Assembly: GCF_023715685.1 (NCBI RefSeq) | Contig: NZ_JAMBOQ010000003.1 | Location: 1-64,000 of the forward strand | Source: Priestia aryabhattai | Lineage (GTDB): Bacteria; Bacillota; Bacilli; Bacillales; Bacillaceae_H | Reading direction: 5' to 3' | DNA: 64,000 nucleotides | Part shown: piece after piece, positions 27,547 to 36,222 of the stretch | Position numbering within the stretch: the first letter of the stretch is position 1 | How the letters are laid out: every line of letters begins with the position of its first letter | Notes under the pieces: model-generated | Database searches by the model: none | Told to the model about the DNA's origin: nothing | Seen by the model: the letters and a program-made list of their open reading frames with translations, nothing else | Position numbers and translations under genes: made by a program

Positions 27547-28176
27547 ATGAAGTACATAAAAGAAGCGTGTGTAGAAGGGTATGAGCAAGCAAAAAAAGCC
27601 GAAAAGCTAGGAGCAGAACGCATCGAATTATGTGACAATCTCAGTCAAGGAGGCACTACGCCAAGTTATGGCACCATTCAATATGCAAGCGAACATCTTT
27701 ATACAGATATCAATGTGATTATTCGCCCAAGAAGCGGTAACTTTGTATATTCCGAAGCAGAATTTCAAATTATGAAAAAAGACGTTAAAGCATGTAAGGA
27801 CCTTGGAGTAAATGGAGTAGTATTTGGTATTTTAACAGAAGAAAGTGAAATCGATTATGGGCGTACTAAAGAGTTAATAACAGAAGCTCGTCCTTTAAGC
27901 GTTACGTTTCATATGGCATTTGATGAGATTCATGATAAATACAAAGCAATTGATGCACTTAGCGAATTGGGAGCAGACCGTATTTTGACCAAAGGTGGGA
28001 AAGGATCTGCTTTACAAAACTTGCATATGATTCGAGAACTTATCATATATGCTAATGACCGTATTGTTATTCTGCCAGGCGGAGGAATTCATGAAGGCAA
28101 CGCGGATCGGGTTATGAAAGAAACAAAAGCAACTGAATTACACGGAACAAAAATTGTAGGGGATTTATCCGGTTAA
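27547..28176 (+). CDS. cutC: CutC-family protein
   Basis: A 209-residue TIM-barrel protein of the CutC family, historically linked to copper homeostasis. Characteristic stretches are GAERIELCDNLSQGGTTPSYG, FHMAFDEI, RILTKGGKGSA and ILPGGGIHEGNA. An open frame extends upstream, but AAGGGAG eight bases before 27547 sets the start. It lies between dbpA and a permease with a shared terminator. A true copper role in Bacillus is not established. Confidence 0.92.
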   Translation: MKYIKEACVEGYEQAKKAEKLGAERIELCDNLSQGGTTPSYGTIQYASEHLYTDINVIIRPRSGNFVYSEAEFQIMKKDVKACKDLGVNGVVFGILTEESEIDYGRTKELITEARPLSVTFHMAFDEIHDKYKAIDALSELGADRILTKGGKGSALQNLHMIRELIIYANDRIVILPGGGIHEGNADRVMKETKATELHGTKIVGDLSG

Positions 28177-28183
28177 CGAAAAA

Positions 28184-28212
28184 AAGCTGTTCCAAAAGGA
28201 ACAGCTTCTTTT
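28184..28212. terminator. Bidirectional terminator between cutC and the permease
   Basis: AAGCTGTTCC (28184-28193), loop AAAA, GGAACAGCTT (28198-28207), with A/T tracts on both sides, between convergent genes. Confidence 0.88.
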
Positions 28213-29602
28213 ATTTTGATGTATTTTCTTTTGCTGCTAAGCTGCTTGTCACTTTTGTACGTTGAAAGAAAAAAGAACCTACGACGAGTACAGCAATTAA
28301 AAGAGTTAAGAAGAACTGGGAACGTAATGAATCAATAAATGCCATGGCAATAAAAATACTAGTGATAGCAAGAATTGTAGCGTAAGTTAAGTAAGGAAAT
28401 AACCACATTCTAATTTTTAATGCTTCAGGATTTTCTTTTTCATATTTTTTTCTCATTTTAATCTGTGAAAATGCAATAACAAGATATACAAGAAGCGCTA
28501 CGCCGCCTGATGCATTCACTAAGAACAAAAAGATTTTATCTGGTGAAATGTAGTTAAAGATGACGCTAATGTACGAGATAACTGTACATGCTAATATCGC
28601 GCTAACCGGTACGCTTTTTTTATTTAATTTTGAAAATCTTGTTGGCGCATCACCATTTTGAGACATGGAAAACAGCATGCGAGAACTTGTGTAGAGACCA
28701 GAATTCAGACAGGAAAGGACGGCTGTTAAAATAATAAAGTTCATAATTTGAGCTGCGGCAGGTATATTCACTAATTCAAGAATAGATACAAATGGGCTTT
28801 TCATTAAGCTTGATGAATTCCATGGAAGAACCGTTACTAAAATAAAAATAGATCCTAAATAGAAAAACAAAATGCGATAAATAACGGTATTGGTCGCGAT
28901 GGTAATGGCTTTTTCAGGCTGAGAAGATTCACCTGCCGCGGTTGCGACAATTTCTGTTCCCATAAAGGAGAACATGACAAGGGCAATGCCTAAAAATACA
29001 GAGCTAATTCCATTTGGTAAAAAACCGCCTTTGTGCAAAAGGTTGGAAGTGCCGGGAGAATCGATTCCTGGAATGAATCCACAAATAATAGCTATACCTA
29101 AAAGTAAAAAAAGAACGATGCTGACGACTTTAATGAGAGAAAACCAATATTCAAATTCTCCGAAAGATTTAACAGAGTACAGGTTAGTCATCGTTAATAA
29201 AAAAGTAAGAGCAAGGCTTACTCCCCAAGACGGTAAAGACGGGAACCAGTATTGAATAATATTTGCACCTGCAATGGCTTCAACAGCAATGACGATAACC
29301 CAGAAAAACCAGTAGAGCCAGCCAATCGTGTAGCCGGCCCAAGGGCCTAATGCCTCTTTTGCATAAGTGGAAAAAGAACCGCTGGAAGGATTTGCAGTAG
29401 ACATTTCGCCAAGCATTCGCATGACTAAAATAACGAGCAAACCAGCAAATGCGTACGAAAAAATAGAGCCCGGTCCAGCGGTGTTAATGAGTGATCCGCT
29501 TCCGATAAACAATCCAGCCCCAATAATTCCTCCAAGAGAAATCATGGTGATGTGCCGGATCTTTAACTCTTTTTTTAACTGTGGTTGTGGATGGCTGTTC
29601 AT
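28211..29602 (-). CDS. gabP: GabP-like amino acid permease
   Basis: A 463-residue APC-family transporter with about 12 helices. The N-terminal LGGIIGAGLFIGSGSLI and the GWLYWFFWVIVIAVEAIAG region closely resemble B. subtilis GabP, as do FMGTEIVATAAGESSQPE and the helix with VLSCLNSGLYTSSRMLFS. GABA is the likely substrate, but proline or other small amino acids are possible. AGGAGG precedes the ATG. It converges on cutC. Confidence 0.85.
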   Translation of the reverse strand: MNSHPQPQLKKELKIRHITMISLGGIIGAGLFIGSGSLINTAGPGSIFSYAFAGLLVILVMRMLGEMSTANPSSGSFSTYAKEALGPWAGYTIGWLYWFFWVIVIAVEAIAGANIIQYWFPSLPSWGVSLALTFLLTMTNLYSVKSFGEFEYWFSLIKVVSIVLFLLLGIAIICGFIPGIDSPGTSNLLHKGGFLPNGISSVFLGIALVMFSFMGTEIVATAAGESSQPEKAITIATNTVIYRILFFYLGSIFILVTVLPWNSSSLMKSPFVSILELVNIPAAAQIMNFIILTAVLSCLNSGLYTSSRMLFSMSQNGDAPTRFSKLNKKSVPVSAILACTVISYISVIFNYISPDKIFLFLVNASGGVALLVYLVIAFSQIKMRKKYEKENPEALKIRMWLFPYLTYATILAITSIFIAMAFIDSLRSQFFLTLLIAVLVVGSFFFQRTKVTSSLAAKENTSK

Positions 29603-29699
29603 TTGTGAAACCTCCTATATAACCTGAATTTTTAGTTAATATGGAGAATTATAGTATGTTGTCAAGCGCAAGAACAGGATATTGTTAGAAGTTCTTTCA

Positions 29700-29740
29700 T
29701 GTAAAAAACCGGGCATGAATTATTCAATTCATATCCGGCT
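29700..29740 (-). terminator. Orphan minus-strand terminator
   Basis: A hairpin with CCGG and ATGAAT/ATTCAT arms is followed on the minus strand by TTTTTT. No minus-strand gene lies upstream of it, between 29740 and 30050. Confidence 0.55.
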
Positions 29741-29955
29741 TACTCTGACACAGACATTCATTATGCGTATAAAGTATCTAATTAGCGTCTTTTTCCTTTA
29801 TTATGATAAGCAATGTAGATGAATTTCTTATGAAAGTTAACTGAAAATCAGCTGAATGATCGTTTTAGATACTTTAAACGAAAGAGGTATACATCTAACT
29901 AAGTAAAGGATACTGTGGAATAAGTTTCAAACTCTCTGCAAAGCGCTAAATGCGG

Positions 29956-29979
29956 GTTTTCCTTTCTGAAAACGGGTAT
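29956..29979 (+). promoter_or_regulatory. SigB-type promoter of the YflT-like gene
   Basis: GTTTTC (29956-29961), 12-nt spacer, GGGTAT (29974-29979). This matches the general-stress sigma-B pattern and lies about 70 bp before the gene. Confidence 0.75.
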
Positions 29980-30050
29980 ATATAGTAGTAATAAGTTTAT
30001 TCTTTTGCTAAGTATAAAAAAAGATGTGCGATAGAAACAGGAGGTTATAA

Positions 30051-30392
30051 ATAAGGAAACATGTTGAAGTAGTAGAAAACGGAGCGAATATTAACGAAGC
30101 AGTTAATCAATTTGCAGACAAAGGTTTTGAGAAGAATGAAGTATACGTGTTTACTTATGACAAGGAAAATTCTAAAGATTTAACAGAAGTAACGGACACA
30201 AATATTATTCGACTGTCTGAAGAAGGTCCTTTACATTCAGCAGCGAGTTTATTTTTAACAAGAGAAGATGAGCTTCGAACAAAAATGGCTTCACTAGGCT
30301 TATCAAAAGACGAAACAAAAAAATATGAAGAAGAGTTAAAGAAAGGCAGTGTGATCGTAGTGGCTGCTACAGGAGAAAGAAAAGACGTTTAG
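30051..30392 (+). CDS. YflT/GSP17M-like general stress protein with ATA start position
   Basis: 113 residues if read from 30051. The sequence runs KHVEVVENGANINEAVNQFA, then NEVYVFTYDKE, and ends in EELKKGSVIVVAA, the pattern of the general stress protein 17M family. A strong AGGAGG lies at the right distance from codon 30051, but that codon is ATA rather than ATG. The next in-frame start, GTG at 30147, would remove a third of the domain and has no ribosome site. Start-codon mutation or a rare start are both possible. A SigB-type promoter precedes it. Confidence 0.75.
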   Translation: MRKHVEVVENGANINEAVNQFADKGFEKNEVYVFTYDKENSKDLTEVTDTNIIRLSEEGPLHSAASLFLTREDELRTKMASLGLSKDETKKYEEELKKGSVIVVAATGERKDV

Positions 30393-30400
30393 TTTTGATA

Positions 30401-30433
30401 GATGGGTGCTAATGCACCTATCTTTTTTTTGTT
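30401..30433 (+). terminator. Terminator of the YflT-like gene
   Basis: GATGGGTGC/GCACCTATC stem with loop TAAT, then eight T. Confidence 0.85.
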
Positions 30434-30454
30434 TTTTTTCAATCTATGATTGAT

Positions 30455-30498
30455 AAAACTAATGGTGTTAGTTAAAATAAAAACTAATATCATTAGTT
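30455..30498 (+). promoter_or_regulatory. Putative TetR operators
   Basis: Two copies of ACTAAT facing ATTAGT-type arms (30458-30473 and 30481-30499) lie in the promoter of the MBL-TetR pair. The second is a perfect dyad around ATC. Autoregulation by the TetR gene is the likely use. Confidence 0.6.
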
Positions 30499-30525
30499 TT
30501 TATTTTAATAATAGGGGATGAGGAA

Positions 30526-31248
30526 ATGAGAATAGTTCGTGAGAAAATGTTGTATCAACTGACGTTTTTGTCTCGCTTTTTTCCAGTGAATTGTTATTTA
30601 ATCGAAGAGAAAGATAGCCTTACATTAATTGATGCAGCTCTTCCTTACAGCGCGTCAGGTATTTTGAAAGCTGCAGATCAAATTGGAAAACCGATTACTC
30701 GAATTGTTTTTACACATACTCATGAAGATCACATCGGAGCGATTGATACTTTGAAGAAAAGTTTGCCAAATGCTTCTGTTTATATGTCGCAAAGAGATTA
30801 TCGATTATTTTCAGGAGATTTCACACTCGATTCTGAAGAACCTCAACACCCAATTCGTGGAGGAGTACCAAAACTAGGAAAGATTTCAACTAAAATTGAT
30901 CATTTCATCGAAGAAGAGTCTTATATAGGCTCACTTGCTCCTATTTCTACACCTGGACATACACCTGGGTCTATGGCTTTTTTAGACCAGAGAACGAACG
31001 CATTAATTGCCGGAGATTCTTTCCAAGTGCGAGGAGGAGTTGCGGTATCAGGTCAGTTAAAACCATTGTTTCCGTTTCCTGCTTTTGGAACGTGGAGCAA
31101 GGAGCTGTCGCTTAAAAGTGCAGAAAAGCTATATCAACTAAACCCGTCACTTCTTGCTGTTGGACACGGAAGTCTCCTTTCTCAGCCGCTAAAATCGATG
31201 GGAAAAGCAATACAACAAGCAAAAGTAAAAATGGGAAAAAGGAGATGA
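30526..31248 (+). CDS. Metallo-beta-lactamase-fold hydrolase
   Basis: A 240-residue MBL-superfamily hydrolase. The metal motif HTHEDHIGA (HxHxDH) is clear, followed by STPGHTPGSMAF, LIAGDSFQ and the final VGHGSLL. The family includes glyoxalase II, lactonases and many others, so the substrate cannot be named. It sits 4 bp before a TetR regulator under a promoter with dyad operators, which suggests induction by a xenobiotic or quorum-like compound. Confidence 0.88.
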   Translation: MRIVREKMLYQLTFLSRFFPVNCYLIEEKDSLTLIDAALPYSASGILKAADQIGKPITRIVFTHTHEDHIGAIDTLKKSLPNASVYMSQRDYRLFSGDFTLDSEEPQHPIRGGVPKLGKISTKIDHFIEEESYIGSLAPISTPGHTPGSMAFLDQRTNALIAGDSFQVRGGVAVSGQLKPLFPFPAFGTWSKELSLKSAEKLYQLNPSLLAVGHGSLLSQPLKSMGKAIQQAKVKMGKRR

Positions 31249-31252
31249 AGAG

Positions 31253-31831
31253 ATGTCGCCAAGACAGGGACTAGATTTCAGAAAGGTTGTTCAAACGGGT
31301 GTAAACTTAGCTAATCGTGAAGGGTTTTATGCTGTTACAATTGCTTCATTAGCCAAAGAATTAGGTGTACGTCCCCCGTCTTTATATAATCATATACAAG
31401 GGTTAGAAGAACTGCGTAAAGAACTGGCTTTAAGTGGACTGCAACAGCTATATCATCTTCTAAAAAGTGCTGTTGAACATGCTTCTGCAGAAGACGCTGT
31501 TTATCAGTTAAGTAAAGCGTACGTTTCATTTGTAAGAAAGTCTCCGGGAATATACGAAGCAACGGCAACGGTAGCATCAAGGATACAAGATGAAGAAGTA
31601 CAAAAAGCATCTGATCACATTGTGTTTTTAGTGTTGGATGTGTTAAAACCGTATCATCTTCCGGAAAATGAAGCTCTTCATGCTGTTAGAAGTCTTCGTA
31701 GCATTTTACATGGTTTTTCTTCTTTGGAGCAGCAAGGGGGATTTGGAATGCCGTTAAGTACTGATGAGACACTAGATTTTTTAATTCGTACATTTGTATT
31801 GGGGCTACATCGGCATGAACAGACCACATAA
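31253..31831 (+). CDS. TetR/AcrR-family repressor
   Basis: 192 residues. The N-terminal HTH reads VTIASLAKELGVRPPSLYNHI. The C-terminal region (VRSLRSILHGFSSLEQQGGFG) is of the WHG/TetR_C_33 type. It is co-transcribed with the MBL hydrolase, and the ACTAAT dyads at 30455-30498 are its probable operator. The ligand is unknown. Confidence 0.9.
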   Translation: MSPRQGLDFRKVVQTGVNLANREGFYAVTIASLAKELGVRPPSLYNHIQGLEELRKELALSGLQQLYHLLKSAVEHASAEDAVYQLSKAYVSFVRKSPGIYEATATVASRIQDEEVQKASDHIVFLVLDVLKPYHLPENEALHAVRSLRSILHGFSSLEQQGGFGMPLSTDETLDFLIRTFVLGLHRHEQTT

Positions 31832-32090
31832 ATTCTATTAATGCCACTAAGCCTAACGCTTTAGTTGAAATTGAAAAAAAACAGAAAGAATGATAGATTA
31901 CAAATAAAGACATTTATTTCTATTGTTTTAGGGTTGTTACTGATGGAGCAGGCAAAACCTAAGCTGCAAGGACAGAAAAGGTAGTTTCTGTTTGTTGCTG
32001 TTTAGGTGTTTTTTGTTTTTGTTTAAAATAACCAGCCCTTTTAATTTGTTTTATAAGGGGAAAATCTTCTGGGAATGGAGAGAAGCAAAC

Positions 32091-34040
32091 ATGCTTAATT
32101 CAAGAATGATCGTCATATTACGAGAACTAATGTCCGTACATTCTACATTATCAACCGTTACGAGCGAATATTTAGCAACAGTAAATCAGGTATCTTCTCG
32201 AACTATTCGAACCGATATAAAACAGCTAGATGACATTTTGTCTCAGTACGGAGCCAAAATTAAATCAGCTCGAGGGACGGGATATGAACTTAACGTTTTA
32301 GATGAAAAACAGTTTCATCAGCTATTAAAAGAACTTTCGGCTAATCAATTATTTGATTCAACTTCTATTCCAACCGTTCCTGATGACCGCGTGCATTATT
32401 TAATTAAAAGACTGCTGCTAGCAGACGAATATTTGAAGCTCGAAGATTTAGCAGACGAGTTGTATATTAGCAAGTCAACGGTTCAAAACGATTTAAGAGA
32501 TGTTAAAAAACAGCTGTGTAAGTATGATATTCTTTTAGAAAAACGTCCTAACTATGGCTTGAAAGCTAAAGGGGACGAAATGAAAATGAGATTTTGTATG
32601 TCTGAGTACATATTCAACCGAAAAGATAAAGAAGTAGATATGGTATACAATGAAATATCCATTCTTCCCCAAGAATCAATCTTAACGATTAAAGCCCACA
32701 TTTTAAATCAAATAAAACAATACAATATTATGGTTTCAGACATTGGATTAAACAATTTAATCATTCATTTAGCAATAGCTTGTAAGCGAATACAAGAAGA
32801 AAATTTTATCTCTTTGTATTCAGAAGACTTACTTGAGATTATGGAGCACAAAGAATATGAAGTAGCAGGTGAAATTGTGCGGGAAATTGAAAAGGCATTC
32901 AAGATTCGTTTTCCGAAGTCAGAAACAGCATATATCGCCATCCATTTGTTAGGTACAAAAATGCTCAACAGTAGCAATCATGAAGAAAAAGAAGTTAAGC
33001 AGTTTATTGACACAAATATTTATGAATTAACAGCGGCTATATTAGAAGCAATTGAAAAAGAGCTTCATTTAGGAATTAGTGAAGATTCAGAGTTGATTCT
33101 TGGCATGAGCTTGCATTTGAAACCGGCTATCAACCGCTATAAATATGGAATGAATCTACGAAACCCGATGCTTGAAGGAATTAAGAGCCATTACCCTCTG
33201 GCTTTTGAAGCTGGGATTATAGCTGGAAAAGTGTTAAAAAATCGCCTTGAAATTGACATGCATGAAACGGAAATTGGCTATTTAGCTTTACATATTGGAG
33301 GGGCCATTGAACGTCGGAAAATTATCAATCAGCCTAAGCGCTGTTTGATTGTATGCGCATCGGGGGTAGGGAGTGCCAAGCTATTATCATATAAGCTGCA
33401 GGCTACGTTTGGATTAAATCTTACTATTTTAGGAACAACACAGTATTATAAGCTTCACCAAATGTCGCTGCATTCTTTAGATTTTATTGTTAGTACCATT
33501 CCAATTCCAGATCATCTTCCTGTTCCTGTAGTAGAAGTAAGTACCATTCTAGGAAACAATGATTTTAAAAAAATTGAATGTTTAATGAAGAATAAACCGC
33601 AGCCTTCCTTAGAATACACGAAAAAAGAATTAGTATATTTACAGCAAGAATTTCAAGCAAGAGAAGAAGTGCTTCATTTTTTAGGAGAGAAATTAACTCA
33701 TCTAGGACTAGTTCCTTCTCAATTTATAGAATCCGTTTTTGAAAGAGAAGCTGCATCACCAACAAGTTTTGGCAATCTCGTTGCGATTCCTCATCCTATG
33801 GTTCCTCAAACGGATACGACGTTTTGGGCCATTTGCACGTTGAAAAAACCGATTATGTGGGAAGGAAACCTCGTACAATTTATTTGCCTTTTAAGTGTGA
33901 AAGCGAATAATCAAGGCGATTTGCAAAAAATGTACAGTTTGTTAGTCCGCGTTGTGGATGATAAGCAGGTCGTGCAGCGCTTAGTAAAGTGCAAGGATTA
34001 TGAGGAATTTATAGAGGTGTTTATGAAAAATATTAGATGA
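32091..34040 (+). CDS. licR: LicR-type PRD transcriptional activator
   Basis: 649 residues. Order: two HTH modules (first ~160 residues, with SSRTIRTDIKQL and STVQNDLRDVKKQL), two PRDs, a GatB-type EIIB-like domain (IVCASGVGSAKLL with its Cys), and an EIIA-2 domain (FGNLVAIPHPMVP with its His). This is the LicR/MtlR architecture, controlled by PTS phosphorylation. A longer reading frame begins at 31992, but GGAGAG fits the ATG at 32091. It activates the licBCAH operon immediately downstream, probably at the dyad 34093-34115. Confidence 0.92.
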   Translation: MLNSRMIVILRELMSVHSTLSTVTSEYLATVNQVSSRTIRTDIKQLDDILSQYGAKIKSARGTGYELNVLDEKQFHQLLKELSANQLFDSTSIPTVPDDRVHYLIKRLLLADEYLKLEDLADELYISKSTVQNDLRDVKKQLCKYDILLEKRPNYGLKAKGDEMKMRFCMSEYIFNRKDKEVDMVYNEISILPQESILTIKAHILNQIKQYNIMVSDIGLNNLIIHLAIACKRIQEENFISLYSEDLLEIMEHKEYEVAGEIVREIEKAFKIRFPKSETAYIAIHLLGTKMLNSSNHEEKEVKQFIDTNIYELTAAILEAIEKELHLGISEDSELILGMSLHLKPAINRYKYGMNLRNPMLEGIKSHYPLAFEAGIIAGKVLKNRLEIDMHETEIGYLALHIGGAIERRKIINQPKRCLIVCASGVGSAKLLSYKLQATFGLNLTILGTTQYYKLHQMSLHSLDFIVSTIPIPDHLPVPVVEVSTILGNNDFKKIECLMKNKPQPSLEYTKKELVYLQQEFQAREEVLHFLGEKLTHLGLVPSQFIESVFEREAASPTSFGNLVAIPHPMVPQTDTTFWAICTLKKPIMWEGNLVQFICLLSVKANNQGDLQKMYSLLVRVVDDKQVVQRLVKCKDYEEFIEVFMKNIR

Positions 34041-34074
34041 AAAAAGAAGTCCAAGAGAGGGGCTTCTTTTTTAT
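34040..34074 (+). terminator. Terminator of licR
   Basis: AAAAGAAG/CTTCTTTT arms around a short loop, then T residues. Confidence 0.8.
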
Positions 34075-34092
34075 CTGAATGTTCAAATATAA

Positions 34093-34115
34093 TTTTTCCG
34101 TTAGTAACGGAAAAA
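34093..34115 (+). promoter_or_regulatory. Perfect dyad, probable LicR operator
   Basis: TTTTTCCGTTA and TAACGGAAAAA are perfect 11-bp inverted arms around one G. It lies just upstream of the cre site and the licB promoter, where the LicR activator would bind. Binding is inferred. Confidence 0.65.
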
Positions 34116-34128
34116 GGTTGTGTATAAA

Positions 34129-34142
34129 TGTAAGCGCTTTTA
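34129..34142 (+). promoter_or_regulatory. cre site of the lic operon
   Basis: TGTAAGCGCTTTTA matches the CcpA cre consensus at all but one position, about 60 bp before licB. Confidence 0.65.
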
Positions 34143-34201
34143 TTTTAAGATAAAGCTATCAATAAAACAGATAGCAAAATAAAAAAACGGGGGAATGACA
34201 A

Positions 34202-34507
34202 ATGAATATTCTATTATGTTGTGCAGCTGGAATGTCTACAAGTTTACTAGTAACAAAAATGGAAAAAAGCGCTCAGGACCAAAGCACGGAGTATAAAATT
34301 TGGGCGGTCCCTGGTGAATCTGTTCGCAACCATATTGATCAAGCGGATGTACTTTTATTAGGACCTCAAGTGCGCTACTTGTTGCCGCAGCTTAAAAAGC
34401 TAGGTGAAGAAAAAGGAGTACCAGTTGACGTTATTAATCCTGTTCACTACGGGACATGCAATGGAGAACAAGTGTTAAAATTTGCGGTTCAACTAGTTTC
34501 AAAATAG
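34202..34507 (+). CDS. licB: PTS oligo-beta-glucoside EIIB
   Basis: A 101-residue lactose/cellobiose-type EIIB. The phosphocysteine is in [14 protein letters not shown]. It passes phosphate from EIIA to the incoming sugar in the cytosol. First gene of licBCAH. Confidence 0.94.
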   Translation: MNILLCCAAGMSTSLLVTKMEKSAQDQSTEYKIWAVPGESVRNHIDQADVLLLGPQVRYLLPQLKKLGEEKGVPVDVINPVHYGTCNGEQVLKFAVQLVSK

Positions 34508-34520
34508 GAGCGTGGACTAC

Positions 34521-35879
34521 ATGAGCAAATTTAATAGTATGCTTGAAAACAAAATCATGCCTATCGCCGGAAAAATGGCGGGTCAACGCCATTTACAAGC
34601 ACTTCGAGACGGTATTGTTCTGACAATGCCGCTCATTATTATCGGTTCAGTATTTTTAATTTTATCCAATTTACCGATACCAGGTTACAACGACTTTATG
34701 GCAGGGATTTTCGGAAAAGAATGGGCAGCAAAAATGGCCTATCCAGTTGGAGCTACATTCGATATTATGGCGCTGCTTGCTTGTTTCGGGATAGCCTATC
34801 GGTTAGCTGAAAAATACGGAGTGGATGCTTTGTCCGCAGGAGCAATTTCACTTGCAGCTTTTTTACTTGCTACTCCGTATAAAGTTTCCTTTCTTCCAAG
34901 TGGAGCCAAAGAAGCTATTTTAGTAGACGGTGGAATTCCCACCGCTTTAATGGGAAGTAAAGGGCTCTTTGTAGCGATGATTGTCGCAATTCTTTCTACG
35001 GAAATTTACAGATGGTTTATTCAAAAGGACATTGTCATCAAGATGCCTGATGGAGTTCCTCCTGCTGTTGGAAAATCGTTTGCGGCTCTTATTCCTGGCT
35101 TTACGGTAATAGCATTTATTTGGATTTTACGTTTGTTAGTAGAACAAACGCATTTTGGAAGTCTGCATAATATTGTTGGAGAATTGCTTGGAAAGCCTTT
35201 AGGTGTATTGGGCGGCAGTTTAGGCGGTACGCTAGTTGCCGAGCTTGTTATTATGCTCATGTGGTCTTGTGGACTTCATGGAGCGAATATTGTTGGTGGA
35301 ATTATGGCTCCGATTTGGTATGGAGCTATGGATGAAAACCGAATTGCATTTGCTAATCATGAAGCATTACCAAATATTTTTACACAGCAGTTCTTTGATA
35401 TTTGGATCAATATTGGAGGAAGCGGAGCAACGTTAGCTCTAGTTGTTGCTATGATTTTAAAAGCGCGCAGTCAGCAAATGAAGCAGCTTGGTAAATTAGG
35501 AATAGGACCAGCTCTTTTTAATATCAATGAGCCTATCATTTTTGGACTTCCGATGGTGATGAATCCAATGATGCTTATTCCGTTTATTATTACCCCTCTT
35601 GTAACGGTAGTAGCAACCTATATTGCGATGTCGACAGGACTGGTAGCAAAACCAGCAGGTATTGCGGTTCCTTGGACCATGCCTCCAATTATTTCTGGCT
35701 ATTTAGCAACAGGAGGGAAATTATCGGGTGCAGTTATGCAAGCTATTAACATTGGGATCTCTGTTTGCATTTATTATCCTTTCTTTAGAATGTGGGATAA
35801 ACAAAAATTCGCTGAAGAAAATGGGATACAGTCTACAGTTGAAGAGGTACCAAGTGATACACAGAAAGATATTGTGTGA
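34521..35879 (+). CDS. licC: PTS oligo-beta-glucoside permease EIIC
   Basis: A 452-residue integral membrane EIIC of the lactose/cellobiose family, with about ten helices. Typical stretches are RDGIVLTMPLIIIGSVFLIL, WSCGLHGANIVGGIM and LFNINEPIIFGLPMVMNP. An upstream GTG at 34512 is open, but AGGAG fits the ATG at 34521. It imports cellobiose or lichenan oligosaccharides as phosphorylated sugars. Confidence 0.94.
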   Translation: MSKFNSMLENKIMPIAGKMAGQRHLQALRDGIVLTMPLIIIGSVFLILSNLPIPGYNDFMAGIFGKEWAAKMAYPVGATFDIMALLACFGIAYRLAEKYGVDALSAGAISLAAFLLATPYKVSFLPSGAKEAILVDGGIPTALMGSKGLFVAMIVAILSTEIYRWFIQKDIVIKMPDGVPPAVGKSFAALIPGFTVIAFIWILRLLVEQTHFGSLHNIVGELLGKPLGVLGGSLGGTLVAELVIMLMWSCGLHGANIVGGIMAPIWYGAMDENRIAFANHEALPNIFTQQFFDIWINIGGSGATLALVVAMILKARSQQMKQLGKLGIGPALFNINEPIIFGLPMVMNPMMLIPFIITPLVTVVATYIAMSTGLVAKPAGIAVPWTMPPIISGYLATGGKLSGAVMQAINIGISVCIYYPFFRMWDKQKFAEENGIQSTVEEVPSDTQKDIV

Positions 35880-35892
35880 GGAGGGATAAAGA

Positions 35893-36222
35893 ATGGAAAG
35901 CGTTCAAGAATATATTTTTAAACTAATCTTACACGGTGGAAACGGCAGGAGTTCAGCAATGGAAGCGATAGCGGCTGCTAAAAACGGAAATTTTTCAGAA
36001 GCACGTGAAAAGCTTACACAAGCTGCGGAAGAATTAAATGCAGCTCATCATATTCAAACTTCGTTAATTCAAGGAGAAATTAGAGGGGAAAGCACAGAAA
36101 TTTCTCTGCTCATGATTCATGCTCAAGATCATTTAATGAATGCGATGACAGTAAAAGAAATGGCTACTGAATTTGTAGATTTATATGAAACAATCAAAAT
36201 TTCTGGGGGGATTACATTATGA
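35893..36222 (+). CDS. licA: PTS oligo-beta-glucoside EIIA
   Basis: A 109-residue helical EIIA of the lactose/cellobiose type. AAKNGNFSEAREKL and AHHIQTSLIQGE are typical; the active His is in the second helix region (LMIHAQDHLMNAM). It overlaps licH by 4 bp. Confidence 0.93.
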   Translation: MESVQEYIFKLILHGGNGRSSAMEAIAAAKNGNFSEAREKLTQAAEELNAAHHIQTSLIQGEIRGESTEISLLMIHAQDHLMNAMTVKEMATEFVDLYETIKISGGITL

